From positions 1 to 12,436 of the forward strand of contig JAILNO010000219.1 of assembly GCA_024691465.1 (NCBI GenBank): 12,436 bases of DNA. The letters run 5' to 3'. The notes beneath the pieces are model-generated. The model had not been told where the DNA came from. It did not search any database and saw only the letters and a list, made by a program, of their open reading frames with translations. Position numbers and translations under genes: made by a program. Shown here piece after piece: positions 1-7,977 of this stretch. This DNA is from Pseudobutyrivibrio sp. Lineage in GTDB: Bacteria; Bacillota_A; Clostridia; Lachnospirales; Lachnospiraceae. Within the stretch, counting starts at the first letter, position 1, and every line of letters begins with the position of its first letter.

Positions 1-993
1 GTTAAGAAGAGTCTAGATGTAGCCATGGGTGAGTGGGCGTATTCTAACAACCCTCTATATCGCATGGTTGTTATTAAGAATTTTACAGAGAAGTTTGATA
101 TGGCTACAGTAGATGCATTCAGTGGATTCCTCTTTGAGAGAGCTGCTGAGAAGAAGGTTGTTAGCTACGAGGCCAACCAGGCTGACTACAGTATCTGCAT
201 GGAGCGCAGAGAGATTGAGCGCGTGATCGTAGATATCCGCAACCAGGATGATCTGAATGACTCCAGAGTGGTTGTGTATGTGCAGCCTATCTATGATGTA
301 CTTCAGAAGAACTATCATAATGCAGAGGCCCTCATGAGACTGGATGTGAATGGCCAGATTGTATCGCCTGATATATTTATTCCTCTTGCAGAGAGAGTGG
401 GATGTATACATACACTTACAAGAATTATTCTTAATAAGGTCTGCCGTAAAATATACGAGATCCAGGACTATTACAATTTCGATGCAGTATCGGTTAACGT
501 ATCTTTGTCGGAATTCATGGACTATTGTCTGCATGATGAATTGATTGAGATTATTAGGAGCAATGGAATACCATGCAACAGGATTCGCCTAGAGATGACT
601 GAGTCTATGACTAGTGATGAGATAGATGCTATCAGCCACAATATGCTTGAATTCAATGCAGCTGGTATACATTTCTATCTGGATGATTTCGGTACAGGCT
701 ACTCTAATTTAGAGAGAATTGTTAGCCTGCCATTTAAGACTATTAAGTTCGACAAGAGCTTACTATATAAATCTATGGATGATCCAATCCTAATGCAACT
801 TATTCAGAACATGGTAGATGTATTCAAGAGTCATGGTTTAGTAGTGCTAGTGGAGGGCGTTGAGAACAATCGACAGGCTGAGCTTTCCATTGGACTAGGC
901 TTCGAATACATCCAAGGATTCAATTATTCTGCACCTGTTCCAATTAGCAAGATGGAGGATTTCTTCGAGAAGAAGATAGATCGATTAGCTTAA
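1..993 (+). CDS. EAL-domain cyclic-di-GMP phosphodiesterase, C-terminal part (5' end outside window)
   Basis: The reading frame is open from base 1, so the ATG at 25 is probably internal; no good ribosome binding site precedes it. Counting from that Met, residues about 85-322 form an EAL domain, which hydrolyses c-di-GMP to pGpG in the cytoplasm. The metal and substrate residues known for active EAL enzymes are visible: EALMR at 101-105, the Asn of NVSLS, the Glu of LEMTES, DDFGTGYS, the Lys of IKFD, VEGVE and the Gln of QGF. The ~95 residues before EAL do not show a recognisable GGDEF signature; by position they could be the tail of a degenerate GGDEF domain, as in many Lachnospiraceae GGDEF-EAL proteins, but this is inference. 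The gene ends before the rho promoter and no hairpin terminator is visible after it. EAL assignment is firm; full domain layout is unknown. Confidence 0.93.
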   Translation, partial: VKKSLDVAMGEWAYSNNPLYRMVVIKNFTEKFDMATVDAFSGFLFERAAEKKVVSYEANQADYSICMERREIERVIVDIRNQDDLNDSRVVVYVQPIYDVLQKNYHNAEALMRLDVNGQIVSPDIFIPLAERVGCIHTLTRIILNKVCRKIYEIQDYYNFDAVSVNVSLSEFMDYCLHDELIEIIRSNGIPCNRIRLEMTESMTSDEIDAISHNMLEFNAAGIHFYLDDFGTGYSNLERIVSLPFKTIKFDKSLLYKSMDDPILMQLIQNMVDVFKSHGLVVLVEGVENNRQAELSIGLGFEYIQGFNYSAPVPISKMEDFFEKKIDRLA

Positions 994-1011
994 ATATGTG
1001 AAATAAAGTTA

Positions 1012-1040
1012 TGGACATAAAAGTTTTTTGAGTATATAAT
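1012..1040 (+). promoter_or_regulatory. sigma-A-type promoter for rho
   Basis: TGGACA (1012-1017, five of six matches to TTGACA) and a perfect TATAAT (1035-1040) are separated by exactly 17 bases. Transcription would start near 1047 and give a leader of about 74 bases, rich in T and C, ending in an AAGGAG ribosome binding site (1109-1114) six bases before the rho ATG. No other promoter of this quality is seen before rpmE, so it may drive rho, the malic enzyme gene and possibly genes beyond. I see no stable hairpin in the leader. Confidence 0.75.
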
Positions 1041-1120
1041 TCACTTAGTATCAAATTATATTTCATAGTCAGTTCGGCTTTTATTTTCCACTACATTTAT
1101 TTTTTATTAAGGAGAGTTAG

Positions 1121-2557
1121 ATGAGAGAAAAATATGAAAGTTTATCAGTAACAATTTTGCGAGATTTAGCAAAAGCCAGAGGTATTAAGGGCGCTTCATC
1201 TATGAAGAAAGCCGACCTGGTAGAAGCTATGCTTGCGCAGGATGAGATTGATAAGCAGAGTGAGGCTGCTGCAGCACCTGAAGCTGCACCAGTAGAGAAG
1301 GCTCCTAGACCTGAGCGCCCAGAGAGGCCGGAGCATCATAAGCGTCCAGAGCGTGTTGAGAGACCAGAGCGCATGGACAAGACAGATAAGACAGACAAGA
1401 CCGAGGTCCCTGCAGATATCCCTATGGATAATCTCATTCCGGCTAGTGGTATCTTAGAGGTAATGGGAGATGGCTTCGGTTTTATTAGATGTGACAATTA
1501 TATGCCAGGTTCTGATGATGTGTATGTGAGCCAGTCACAGATTAAGAAATTCAATCTTAAGACTGGAGATATCATCATTGGAAAGAAGCGTTTTAATAAT
1601 CCAACTGATAAATTCGCAGCACTTATGATTATTGATTCAATTAATAATTATTCTCCAGAGGCTGCTAATAAGCGTCCTAATTTCGAGGACTTAACACCTA
1701 TTTTCCCTAATGAAAGAATCAGATTAGAGCGTCAGCGCAGTTCTGTTGCTATGCGTATCGTGGATCTGGTTAGCCCTATTGGTAAGGGACAGCGTGGTAT
1801 GATCGTATCACAGCCTAAGGCTGGTAAGACCACACTTCTTAAGGAAGTAGCTACTTCGGTTAATTATTCTCATCCAGATATGCACCTTATTATCTTGCTT
1901 ATTGATGAGCGTCCTGAGGAAGTTACAGATATGAAGGACACTATGCGCAACAGCAAGAACGTTGAGGTTATATATTCGACCTTCGATGAGAGCCCAGAGC
2001 ATCATAAGCGCGTATCAGAGATGGTAATCGAGCGTGCCAAGAGACTTGTGGAGCATGGACAGGATGTTATGATTCTTCTGGATTCCATCACAAGACTTGC
2101 ACGTGCATATAACTTAACAGTACAGCCTTCAGGTAGAACACTCTCAGGTGGTCTTGATCCTGCGGCTCTTCATATGCCTAAGAAGTTCTTCGGTGCAGCC
2201 AGAAATATGCGTGAGGGCGGATCCCTTACCATTCTTGCTACAGCACTTGTAGATACTGGATCCAAGATGGATGATGTAGTATTCGAGGAATTCAAGGGTA
2301 CAGGTAACATGGAGCTTATTCTTGATCGTAAGCTCTCAGAAAAGAGAATATTCCCAGCTATTGATATCACTGGTTCCGGTACACGTCGAGAGGATCTTCT
2401 ACTTTCTCGTAAGGAGCTTGACGCAATGGAAATCATGAGGAAAGCTATTAACGGTGCTCGTAAAGAGGATGCCGTTGAGACCATACTCAATATGTTCGCT
2501 CACACTAAGAGCAACGATGAGTATATAGATATGATTATTAGAAAGCGTGTTATTTAA
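1121..2557 (+). CDS. rho: transcription termination factor Rho
   Basis: Hexameric RNA-dependent ATPase/helicase that ends transcription on untranslated RNA. Domains in order: Rho N-terminal helical domain (about 5-40); a charged linker (about 41-105) with RPER and DKT repeats; cold-shock-like RNA-binding domain (about 108-158, with GDGFGFIR); and the RecA-like ATPase domain (about 190-478). Walker A is PKAGKTT (232-238), Walker B is VMILLD (316-321), followed by the [10 protein letters not shown] segment. The Q-loop/secondary RNA site region ([19 protein letters not shown], 378-396) and the Arg-finger region ([12 protein letters not shown], 402-413) are intact. At 478 residues it is longer than the ~420 of E. 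coli Rho because of the linker insert, which is usual for clostridial Rho. AAGGAG six bases upstream fixes the start. The malic enzyme gene follows after 21 bases with no terminator, so the two are probably co-transcribed. Confidence 0.98.
   Translation: MREKYESLSVTILRDLAKARGIKGASSMKKADLVEAMLAQDEIDKQSEAAAAPEAAPVEKAPRPERPERPEHHKRPERVERPERMDKTDKTDKTEVPADIPMDNLIPASGILEVMGDGFGFIRCDNYMPGSDDVYVSQSQIKKFNLKTGDIIIGKKRFNNPTDKFAALMIIDSINNYSPEAANKRPNFEDLTPIFPNERIRLERQRSSVAMRIVDLVSPIGKGQRGMIVSQPKAGKTTLLKEVATSVNYSHPDMHLIILLIDERPEEVTDMKDTMRNSKNVEVIYSTFDESPEHHKRVSEMVIERAKRLVEHGQDVMILLDSITRLARAYNLTVQPSGRTLSGGLDPAALHMPKKFFGAARNMREGGSLTILATALVDTGSKMDDVVFEEFKGTGNMELILDRKLSEKRIFPAIDITGSGTRREDLLLSRKELDAMEIMRKAINGARKEDAVETILNMFAHTKSNDEYIDMIIRKRVI
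1307..1402 (+). repeat. tandem repeats in the Rho linker (RPER-type units, then three 9-base DKT units)
   Basis: This in-frame segment encodes Rho residues 63-94. It holds repeated R-P-E-R/V units, then three nearly identical 9-base units (1376-1384, 1385-1393, 1394-1402), each encoding Asp-Lys-Thr. The segment is strongly charged and probably disordered. Such short in-frame repeats can gain or lose units by replication slippage without breaking the frame. Confidence 0.85.
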
Positions 2558-2578
2558 CAGTTATTTCAGGAGGGCAAC

Positions 2579-3742
2579 ATGGCATCAGTAGACGAAACAG
2601 CAGTATTTTTACACAAGCAGTGGAATGGCAAGATAGAGACTTGCGCTAAGGCACCTGTCAAGAATAGAGAGGACTTATCAATTGCTTACACACCTGGTGT
2701 GGCAGCACCATGCCGCATCATTGCTGAGGACAGTGAAGAAGCATACAATTACACTCTCAAGGCTAACACAGTAGCAGTTGTTTCAGATGGCTCGGCAGTG
2801 CTTGGTCTTGGTAATATCGGACCTCTGGCAGCCATGCCAGTTATGGAAGGTAAGTGTGTGCTTTTCAAAGAGTTTGGTGGCGTCAATGCTTTCCCTATAG
2901 TTTTATCAACTCAAGACCCAGATGAGATAGTGGCAGCGGTCAAGGCTATCGCTCCTACATTTGGTGGAATCAATCTTGAGGATATCTCAGCTCCTCGTTG
3001 TTTTGAGATAGAGGAGCGACTTAAAAAGGAACTAGATATTCCAGTTTTCCATGATGACCAGCATGGTACTGCAATCGTAGTGCTTGCAGGCATTATCAAT
3101 GGCCTTAAGGTGGTTGGTAAGAAGAAGGAAGACTGCAAGGTGGTTGTCAACGGTGCTGGTTCAGCAGGAGTTGCAATTACCAAGTTACTTTTGACATATG
3201 GATTCAAGGATGTGACTATGTGTGACCGTGAGGGTATCATAGGTCCGGACTATCCTAATCTTAACTGGATGCAACAGGAGATGACTAAGGTTACTAATCT
3301 CAAGGGTGCTAAGGGAACTCTTGCAGATGCTCTTGTGGGCGCCGATATATTCGTAGGTGTTTCAGCTCCTGGAATCGTATCTAAGGAGATGGTTGCATCT
3401 ATGGCAAAGGATTCTATCCTATTTGCAATGGCTAATCCTACTCCAGAGATTATGCCAGATGAGGCCAAGGAGGCTGGTGCTCGTATCATCGGTACTGGTC
3501 GTTCTGATTTCCCTAACCAGGTTAATAATGTGGTAGCTTTCCCAGGTATCTTCAGAGGTGCGCTGGAGGCCAGAGCTACAGCTATTACAGAGGAGATGAA
3601 GCTTGCTGCAGCTAATGCTATAGCAGACCTTGTGGATGAAGAGTCTCTTTCAGATGACTTCATTCTTCCAGAAGCATTTGATCCACGTGTGGCAGTAGCA
3701 GTGGCTAATGCAATCAAGGCGAATGTTAATAAGACTTGCTAA
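2579..3742 (+). CDS. malic enzyme (oxaloacetate-decarboxylating malate dehydrogenase, NAD(P)+)
   Basis: Converts malate to pyruvate and CO2 while reducing NAD+ or NADP+, linking C4 acids to pyruvate in the cytoplasm. At 387 residues it is the short bacterial type, without the phosphotransacetylase-like C-terminal domain of long MaeB. The N-terminal malic domain shows the catalytic Tyr37 in AYTPGVA, Lys92 in MEGKCVLFKEFGG, and the metal ligands Glu134, Asp135 (NLEDI) and Asp160 (FHDDQHGTA). The NAD(P)-binding domain has the dinucleotide loop GAGSAG (192-197), ANPTPE (285-290) and SDFPNQVNN (309-317). Asp216 at the end of the second strand could favour NAD+, but cofactor choice cannot be settled by eye. 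AGGAGG (2568-2573), five bases before ATG, fixes the start. It lies 21 bases after rho, probably in the same transcript. The following 85-base gap has no convincing terminator or promoter. Confidence 0.96.
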   Translation: MASVDETAVFLHKQWNGKIETCAKAPVKNREDLSIAYTPGVAAPCRIIAEDSEEAYNYTLKANTVAVVSDGSAVLGLGNIGPLAAMPVMEGKCVLFKEFGGVNAFPIVLSTQDPDEIVAAVKAIAPTFGGINLEDISAPRCFEIEERLKKELDIPVFHDDQHGTAIVVLAGIINGLKVVGKKKEDCKVVVNGAGSAGVAITKLLLTYGFKDVTMCDREGIIGPDYPNLNWMQQEMTKVTNLKGAKGTLADALVGADIFVGVSAPGIVSKEMVASMAKDSILFAMANPTPEIMPDEAKEAGARIIGTGRSDFPNQVNNVVAFPGIFRGALEARATAITEEMKLAAANAIADLVDEESLSDDFILPEAFDPRVAVAVANAIKANVNKTC

Positions 3743-3827
3743 TTGATGCTACTTAATTACTTCAGGAACACATTAGCTTCATCTTTTTGGAGTATTATTA
3801 TTTTTAGTTTTAAAGCGAGGAAACATC

Positions 3828-4343
3828 ATGGCAGAACCTAATTTAATATATAAGATTACGATACTAGAATTACTACACAGAAGTGGGTTCCCTCTTAGCA
3901 ATAGCCAGATTACAGATTTCTTCCTAGATGGAGATCTTACAGACTATTTCACAGCACAGCAAGCTATTAGCGATGATGAGGAAGCTGGTTTTATTGTTTC
4001 CAAGACAACACATAACAATACAACTTATTCCATTACGGATGATGGACAGAAGACTTTAGAGCTATTTAAAGAGAAGATTAGTCCAGCATTATCTAAGGAT
4101 ATTAATAAGTACCTCAAGGTCAATTCCATCTCCATGAAGGAAGAGAATTCCTACAAGGCTACTTATTTCAAGGCTGACCGTGGTGGATATGTAGTACAGC
4201 TTAGAATTACAGAGAACGATGTCCCAACTATGGACTTAAGCTTCCATGTGGGCAACAAAGAACAGGCTGAGACCTTGTGTAACAATTGGAAGGTCAGAAG
4301 CGACGAAGTATATATGGCAATAATGGATATTTTGATGTCGTAA
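3828..4343 (+). CDS. DUF4364 family protein, winged-helix type
   Basis: The 171-residue product matches my recollection of DUF4364, a family common in Clostridia and of unknown biochemical role. Residues about 1-82 look like a winged-helix fold: helices through KITILELLHRSGFPLSNSQITDFFL (9-33), a possible recognition helix near 43-54, and a beta wing around TTYSITDDGQKTL (65-77). The C-terminal half (about 95-171) is predicted alpha/beta with no catalytic motif that I recognise and no membrane segment. A DNA-binding or protein-docking role is inference from the fold. GAGG (3817-3820) lies seven bases before the ATG. It precedes the hybrid kinase gene by 30 bases with no terminator between them, which suggests co-transcription, but shared function is not shown. 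Confidence 0.82.
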   Translation: MAEPNLIYKITILELLHRSGFPLSNSQITDFFLDGDLTDYFTAQQAISDDEEAGFIVSKTTHNNTTYSITDDGQKTLELFKEKISPALSKDINKYLKVNSISMKEENSYKATYFKADRGGYVVQLRITENDVPTMDLSFHVGNKEQAETLCNNWKVRSDEVYMAIMDILMS

Positions 4344-4373
4344 TATAGATGCAACTAGCATTCGGGGGGAGCT

Positions 4374-7124
4374 ATGAAATCTATCAACTCAAAAGTCATT
4401 TTGATGATATCAATTATCATAATGCTAGTGGTTGTTTCGTTACTTTTTTCAGTGGCCAGGCGTACCAAGAATATATTAGATAGCGATTCTGAAGAGATTC
4501 TTGACACTGCTGCTGATTACTATGAGAAATCAATCGACTATAATTTCCGTTCCGCAGAGCAATCTGTTGGGACGATTTACAATTATGCCCTTGCTGAGAC
4601 TGAGAAGTACCCAGAGTTTACTACGGATGAGAGTCAGCGAGAGAGCTTTACGGATGATGTGGCTCAGCTGGGTAAGAGTATAGCCAGGTCCTCGTCAGGC
4701 GCCCTTAGTTTATATATGCGCTTCGATCCTGAGAACTTCGGCCCTACTGAAGGTTTCTGGTATACCTACAATGCCAGGGAGGAGCACTGGCTTGAGACCA
4801 CTCCTATTAATTTCAACAGGTACGACCGAGATGATTTAGGCCATGTCGGTTGGTACTATCTGCCCGTAGCCTATGGTAAAGCTATGTGGATGGAACCATA
4901 TTATAACGCCAATCTAGGCGTCAATCTTATTTCTTATGTTATCCCATTCTATTATGAAGAGAATATAGTAGGTGTCATCGGTATGGATGTGAATCTGGAC
5001 TTGATACGCACAGCAGCATCAGCTGTAAAAGTGTACGAGACAGGTAAGGCATTTATCATTGATACCAATGGAAATATTATCTATAGCGATTCTTATCCTA
5101 AAGGGGTTGCGTCATTTTCTCTGCTAGACGAAGACAAAGAATACTTGGAGAATTTGTTAGAGCACAAGTTAGGGGAGAGCTTCTTAATTGTCAGTACTGA
5201 TGGTGTGGAATGCAAAGTGGTTCTTAAAGAACTGATTAATGGAATGATCCTAGGGGTATATGCGCCCCTTGAGGAGATAGAGGCTCCACAGAGCAGACTC
5301 ATTAATCAGCTGATTAAGATATTTATAATAGTATTACTACTGGCAGCTCTTTCTAGTGTACTGCAGCATATTTCGTCATCCATGCTCAATAAAGCTAAGG
5401 CCGCATCAATTGCCAATGAGGCTAAGGGTGAATTCCTTGCGAACATGTCTCATGAGGTAAGGACTCCTATCAATGCCATACTTGGAATGAATGAGATGAT
5501 TATTAGGGAGTCCAAGGAGAGTGAGATAGTAGAGTACGCGGCCAATATCAAGCAGGCAGGCAGATCACTGCTTGCTCAGGTCAATGGAATCCTTGACTAC
5601 TCTAAGCTAGAGGATGGCAAGATGGATATCTTTCCAGTGGAATATGATATAGCGACAGTAATTAATGCATCGGTTACAAGTATCAATTCCAGAGCTAAGG
5701 CTAAGGGGCTAGACTTCGAATTGCAGGTGGATCCAAAACTTCCGGTCAAGCTACTGGGCGATGATGTGCGACTGGAGCAGGTTATTATGAATCTACTGAC
5801 TAATGCCATTAAGTACACTGAGGAAGGTAGCGTACATCTGACAGTATCTGATGGCGGCAGGAAGGATGACAATATACTACTGGCGGTCAGCGTGGAAGAT
5901 ACGGGAATCGGTATCAAGGAAGAGGATATCGATAAGCTGGGAATATCCTTTAAGAGAGTGGATGAGGAGAAGAATAGGAATATCGAAGGAACTGGCCTGG
6001 GTATACCTATCGTAATGAAGATATTAAGCCTGATGGGCAGCGAGCTTCAGGTGGAGAGCGTATACGGAAAGGGCTCCAAGTTCTCCTTCCTGTTGCCACA
6101 GGGGATTGTGGATGCTGAGCCACTAGGAGATTATAGGTCCAGAGTCAAGAAGAGCAATCGCAAGAGGAACACATACACTTATCCTTCCATGCCACAGGCC
6201 TCAGTCCTGTTGGTGGATGATTATGAGATGAACCTTATGGTTGCAAGGAACCTCATGAAGATATACGATTTTGTTCCGGATCTGGTTAGTTCAGGCCGTG
6301 AGGCTATTACCATGATTGAGGAGAAAGCATACGATGTGATTTTTATGGATCACATGATGCCAGGTATGGATGGTGTAGAGACTCTTGAGCAGATTAAGAA
6401 AAGCAATCTAATAGATGATAGTACCGCGGTGGTGGCCCTCACAGCCAATGCCATAGCGGGAGCTAAGGAGTACTATATTTCAAAGGGATTCAATGACTAT
6501 CTTACCAAGCCTATTGATGCTGAAGCTCTTGAAGATATGCTGCTTAAGTATGTGCCACAGGACAAGATAGTTAAGAAGTCTATTGCGGACATTAAGAATA
6601 GCAAGAATATTATAGATAGCGATGAGGAGCGCAAGGCCCTGGTTAAGATATTCATCTCCAGCATCGAGGATACGGCCAAGAGCTTGGATGAGCTATATTA
6701 TGCTGAGGATATTAAGAACTATACCATCAAGGTGCATGGCCTTAAGAGTACCGCCAGACTCATAGGTGAGATGTCAGTCTCCAACAAGGCGGAGCAGCTT
6801 GAGAAGGCTGGCAAGGCTGGAGATTGGGATTATATTAAAGCCAATCATGAGTCACTCATGGAGGAGTATAGAAGTATCGGTGACGGGGTAAAAGAAATCA
6901 AACCGTCTAAGAAGACTCTCGAGGAGGGAGATCTAAAGGATGCCTTATTATCCATTATCGAGATGGCTAATGTATGTGATTACACTTCCACAGAGATGGT
7001 ACTAGATTCACTGGCTGAGTATGAGCTAGCTGAGGATGTGGAAAAAGAGATGAAGCGCCTGAGAGGACTTCTGGAGAAGCTTGATTATAAAGCTGTGGCG
7101 GAAGAAGCTAAGAAACTGTTGTAA
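4374..7124 (+). CDS. membrane hybrid sensor histidine kinase: dCache, HisKA, HATPase, receiver, Hpt
   Basis: A 916-residue multi-step phosphorelay kinase. Order: membrane segment about 6-28; extracellular double-Cache-like sensor about 35-300; membrane segment about 308-330; HisKA with His360 in NMSHEVRTP; HATPase with Asn477 (NLLTNAIKYT), DTGIGI (509-514) and GTGLGI (539-544); receiver about 608-728 with Asp615/616, phospho-acceptor Asp659 (MDHMMPGMDG), Thr690 and Lys712; Hpt about 750-838 with His788 (KVHGLKSTA); then a helical tail to 916. All phosphotransfer residues are present. No HAMP is seen: only ~30 residues separate the second membrane segment from the H-box. The sensor has the WYY and EPYY landmarks of dCache but not the Arg (R-x-W-Y) and Asp (P-Y-x-D) of the known amino-acid-binding dCache motif, so the ligand is unknown. 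The start has a G-rich site (4364-4370) and the next gene is 15 bases away. Confidence 0.95.
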   Translation: MKSINSKVILMISIIIMLVVVSLLFSVARRTKNILDSDSEEILDTAADYYEKSIDYNFRSAEQSVGTIYNYALAETEKYPEFTTDESQRESFTDDVAQLGKSIARSSSGALSLYMRFDPENFGPTEGFWYTYNAREEHWLETTPINFNRYDRDDLGHVGWYYLPVAYGKAMWMEPYYNANLGVNLISYVIPFYYEENIVGVIGMDVNLDLIRTAASAVKVYETGKAFIIDTNGNIIYSDSYPKGVASFSLLDEDKEYLENLLEHKLGESFLIVSTDGVECKVVLKELINGMILGVYAPLEEIEAPQSRLINQLIKIFIIVLLLAALSSVLQHISSSMLNKAKAASIANEAKGEFLANMSHEVRTPINAILGMNEMIIRESKESEIVEYAANIKQAGRSLLAQVNGILDYSKLEDGKMDIFPVEYDIATVINASVTSINSRAKAKGLDFELQVDPKLPVKLLGDDVRLEQVIMNLLTNAIKYTEEGSVHLTVSDGGRKDDNILLAVSVEDTGIGIKEEDIDKLGISFKRVDEEKNRNIEGTGLGIPIVMKILSLMGSELQVESVYGKGSKFSFLLPQGIVDAEPLGDYRSRVKKSNRKRNTYTYPSMPQASVLLVDDYEMNLMVARNLMKIYDFVPDLVSSGREAITMIEEKAYDVIFMDHMMPGMDGVETLEQIKKSNLIDDSTAVVALTANAIAGAKEYYISKGFNDYLTKPIDAEALEDMLLKYVPQDKIVKKSIADIKNSKNIIDSDEERKALVKIFISSIEDTAKSLDELYYAEDIKNYTIKVHGLKSTARLIGEMSVSNKAEQLEKAGKAGDWDYIKANHESLMEEYRSIGDGVKEIKPSKKTLEEGDLKDALLSIIEMANVCDYTSTEMVLDSLAEYELAEDVEKEMKRLRGLLEKLDYKAVAEEAKKLL

Positions 7125-7139
7125 GATTGGGGAGTACAT

Positions 7140-7946
7140 ATGGATTTTTATAATTTCAACAAGGAAGAAGAGAGAAGAAAAGTTGCTATTGTCAGTGCAA
7201 GGCATAGCTTTTCTGTAATGGGAATTCGCAAGAAGCTATTGGAGGAAGGGTACGATGGAATAGCTGTCAAGCCCAGTGTGTTTCAGATCGAGGAGGCTAT
7301 AGAGGACAATGATCCAATCATCTATTATATGGATGATGATATTTATACTCCTCATGGAGAGGCGTTCTTAACTGATCTAAAGGACTTATGCATAGAGCAG
7401 AATAGACTGGTTATACTAGTAGGGGCCAGCGAAGAGTATGACAAGGCTATTGAGATAGTTCCCAAATCAGCTATAGTGGGATGGTTCTCACGTCCAGTCG
7501 ATATGGATGCACTCCTTGATACGGTCAAGAGCGCTGTGAATGGTGAGATATCTCCAGCCAAGAAGCATCACATATTGATAGTAGATGATGATCCTACATA
7601 TATGCGTATGATGCATGAGTGGATGAAGGAGAGATACCAGATAACTATGTTAGATGCAGGCAGTACAGCCATACACTGGCTTATGGAAGGCAATGAGGCC
7701 GATCTGATTCTCCTTGATTATGAGATGCCTTACATGGATGGCATGCAGGTATTTTCCATGATGAAGTCAGATCCTACTATTAAAGATATTCCTGTAATGT
7801 TTTTGACAGGAAAGGATGATAAGTCTATAGTAATGAAGGCTATTGATTTGAAGCCTGTGGATTATATTCTTAAGTCTATTGATAAGCGCAGCCTTATGGA
7901 TAAGCTGGAGGATTTCTTCACTAAAGAAAATAACAAACAGACTTGA
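7140..7946 (+). CDS. double-receiver response regulator with no output domain
   Basis: The 268-residue soluble protein has two receiver-like modules. Residues about 143-264 form a canonical receiver: acidic triplet Asp149-151, phospho-acceptor Asp193 in LLDYEMPYMDG, Thr223 and Lys245. Residues about 13-133 have the same strand-helix rhythm but look degenerate: SAR stands where the acidic pair should be, Gly95 replaces Thr/Ser, and Arg118 replaces the Lys, although an Asp (65) sits at the phospho-acceptor place. No DNA-binding, GGDEF, EAL or other effector domain is present, so it probably works as a Spo0F/CheY-like phosphorelay or protein-binding element. It follows the hybrid kinase by 15 bases with its own GGGGAG site (7129-7134), which makes that kinase its likely phosphodonor. 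Its last codons overlap the -35 element of the rpmE promoter. Confidence 0.92.
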   Translation: MDFYNFNKEEERRKVAIVSARHSFSVMGIRKKLLEEGYDGIAVKPSVFQIEEAIEDNDPIIYYMDDDIYTPHGEAFLTDLKDLCIEQNRLVILVGASEEYDKAIEIVPKSAIVGWFSRPVDMDALLDTVKSAVNGEISPAKKHHILIVDDDPTYMRMMHEWMKERYQITMLDAGSTAIHWLMEGNEADLILLDYEMPYMDGMQVFSMMKSDPTIKDIPVMFLTGKDDKSIVMKAIDLKPVDYILKSIDKRSLMDKLEDFFTKENNKQT

Positions 7947-7971
7947 AATTAATGCCTGCACATGTTATACT
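7943..7971 (+). promoter_or_regulatory. sigma-A-type promoter with extended -10, for rpmE
   Basis: TTGAAA (7943-7948, five of six matches) and TATACT (7966-7971, five of six) are 17 bases apart. A TG one base upstream of the -10 (7963-7964) makes it an extended -10 element. The -35 overlaps the stop codon of the double-receiver gene. The start of transcription would be near 7978, giving a leader of about 112 bases before rpmE. Confidence 0.78.
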
Positions 7972-7977
7972 TGTGAA

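Noticed and set aside
2170..3717. Long minus-strand reading frames opposite rho and the malic enzyme gene
   Set aside because: Their Ser/Ala/Leu-rich translations are typical mirror images of well-coded plus-strand genes. None has a ribosome binding site or a recognisable domain.
3743..3827. Terminator or promoter between the malic enzyme and DUF4364 genes
   Set aside because: The only pairing (GATG-CTA with TAG-CATC) needs a bulge and has few pairs. The candidate TTGGAG and TTTAAA boxes match too poorly.
3771..3827. Sigma-A promoter using TATTAT at 3793-3798 before DUF4364
   Set aside because: The hexamer 17 bases upstream (ACATTA) does not resemble a -35, and AT-rich DNA gives such -10 strings by chance.
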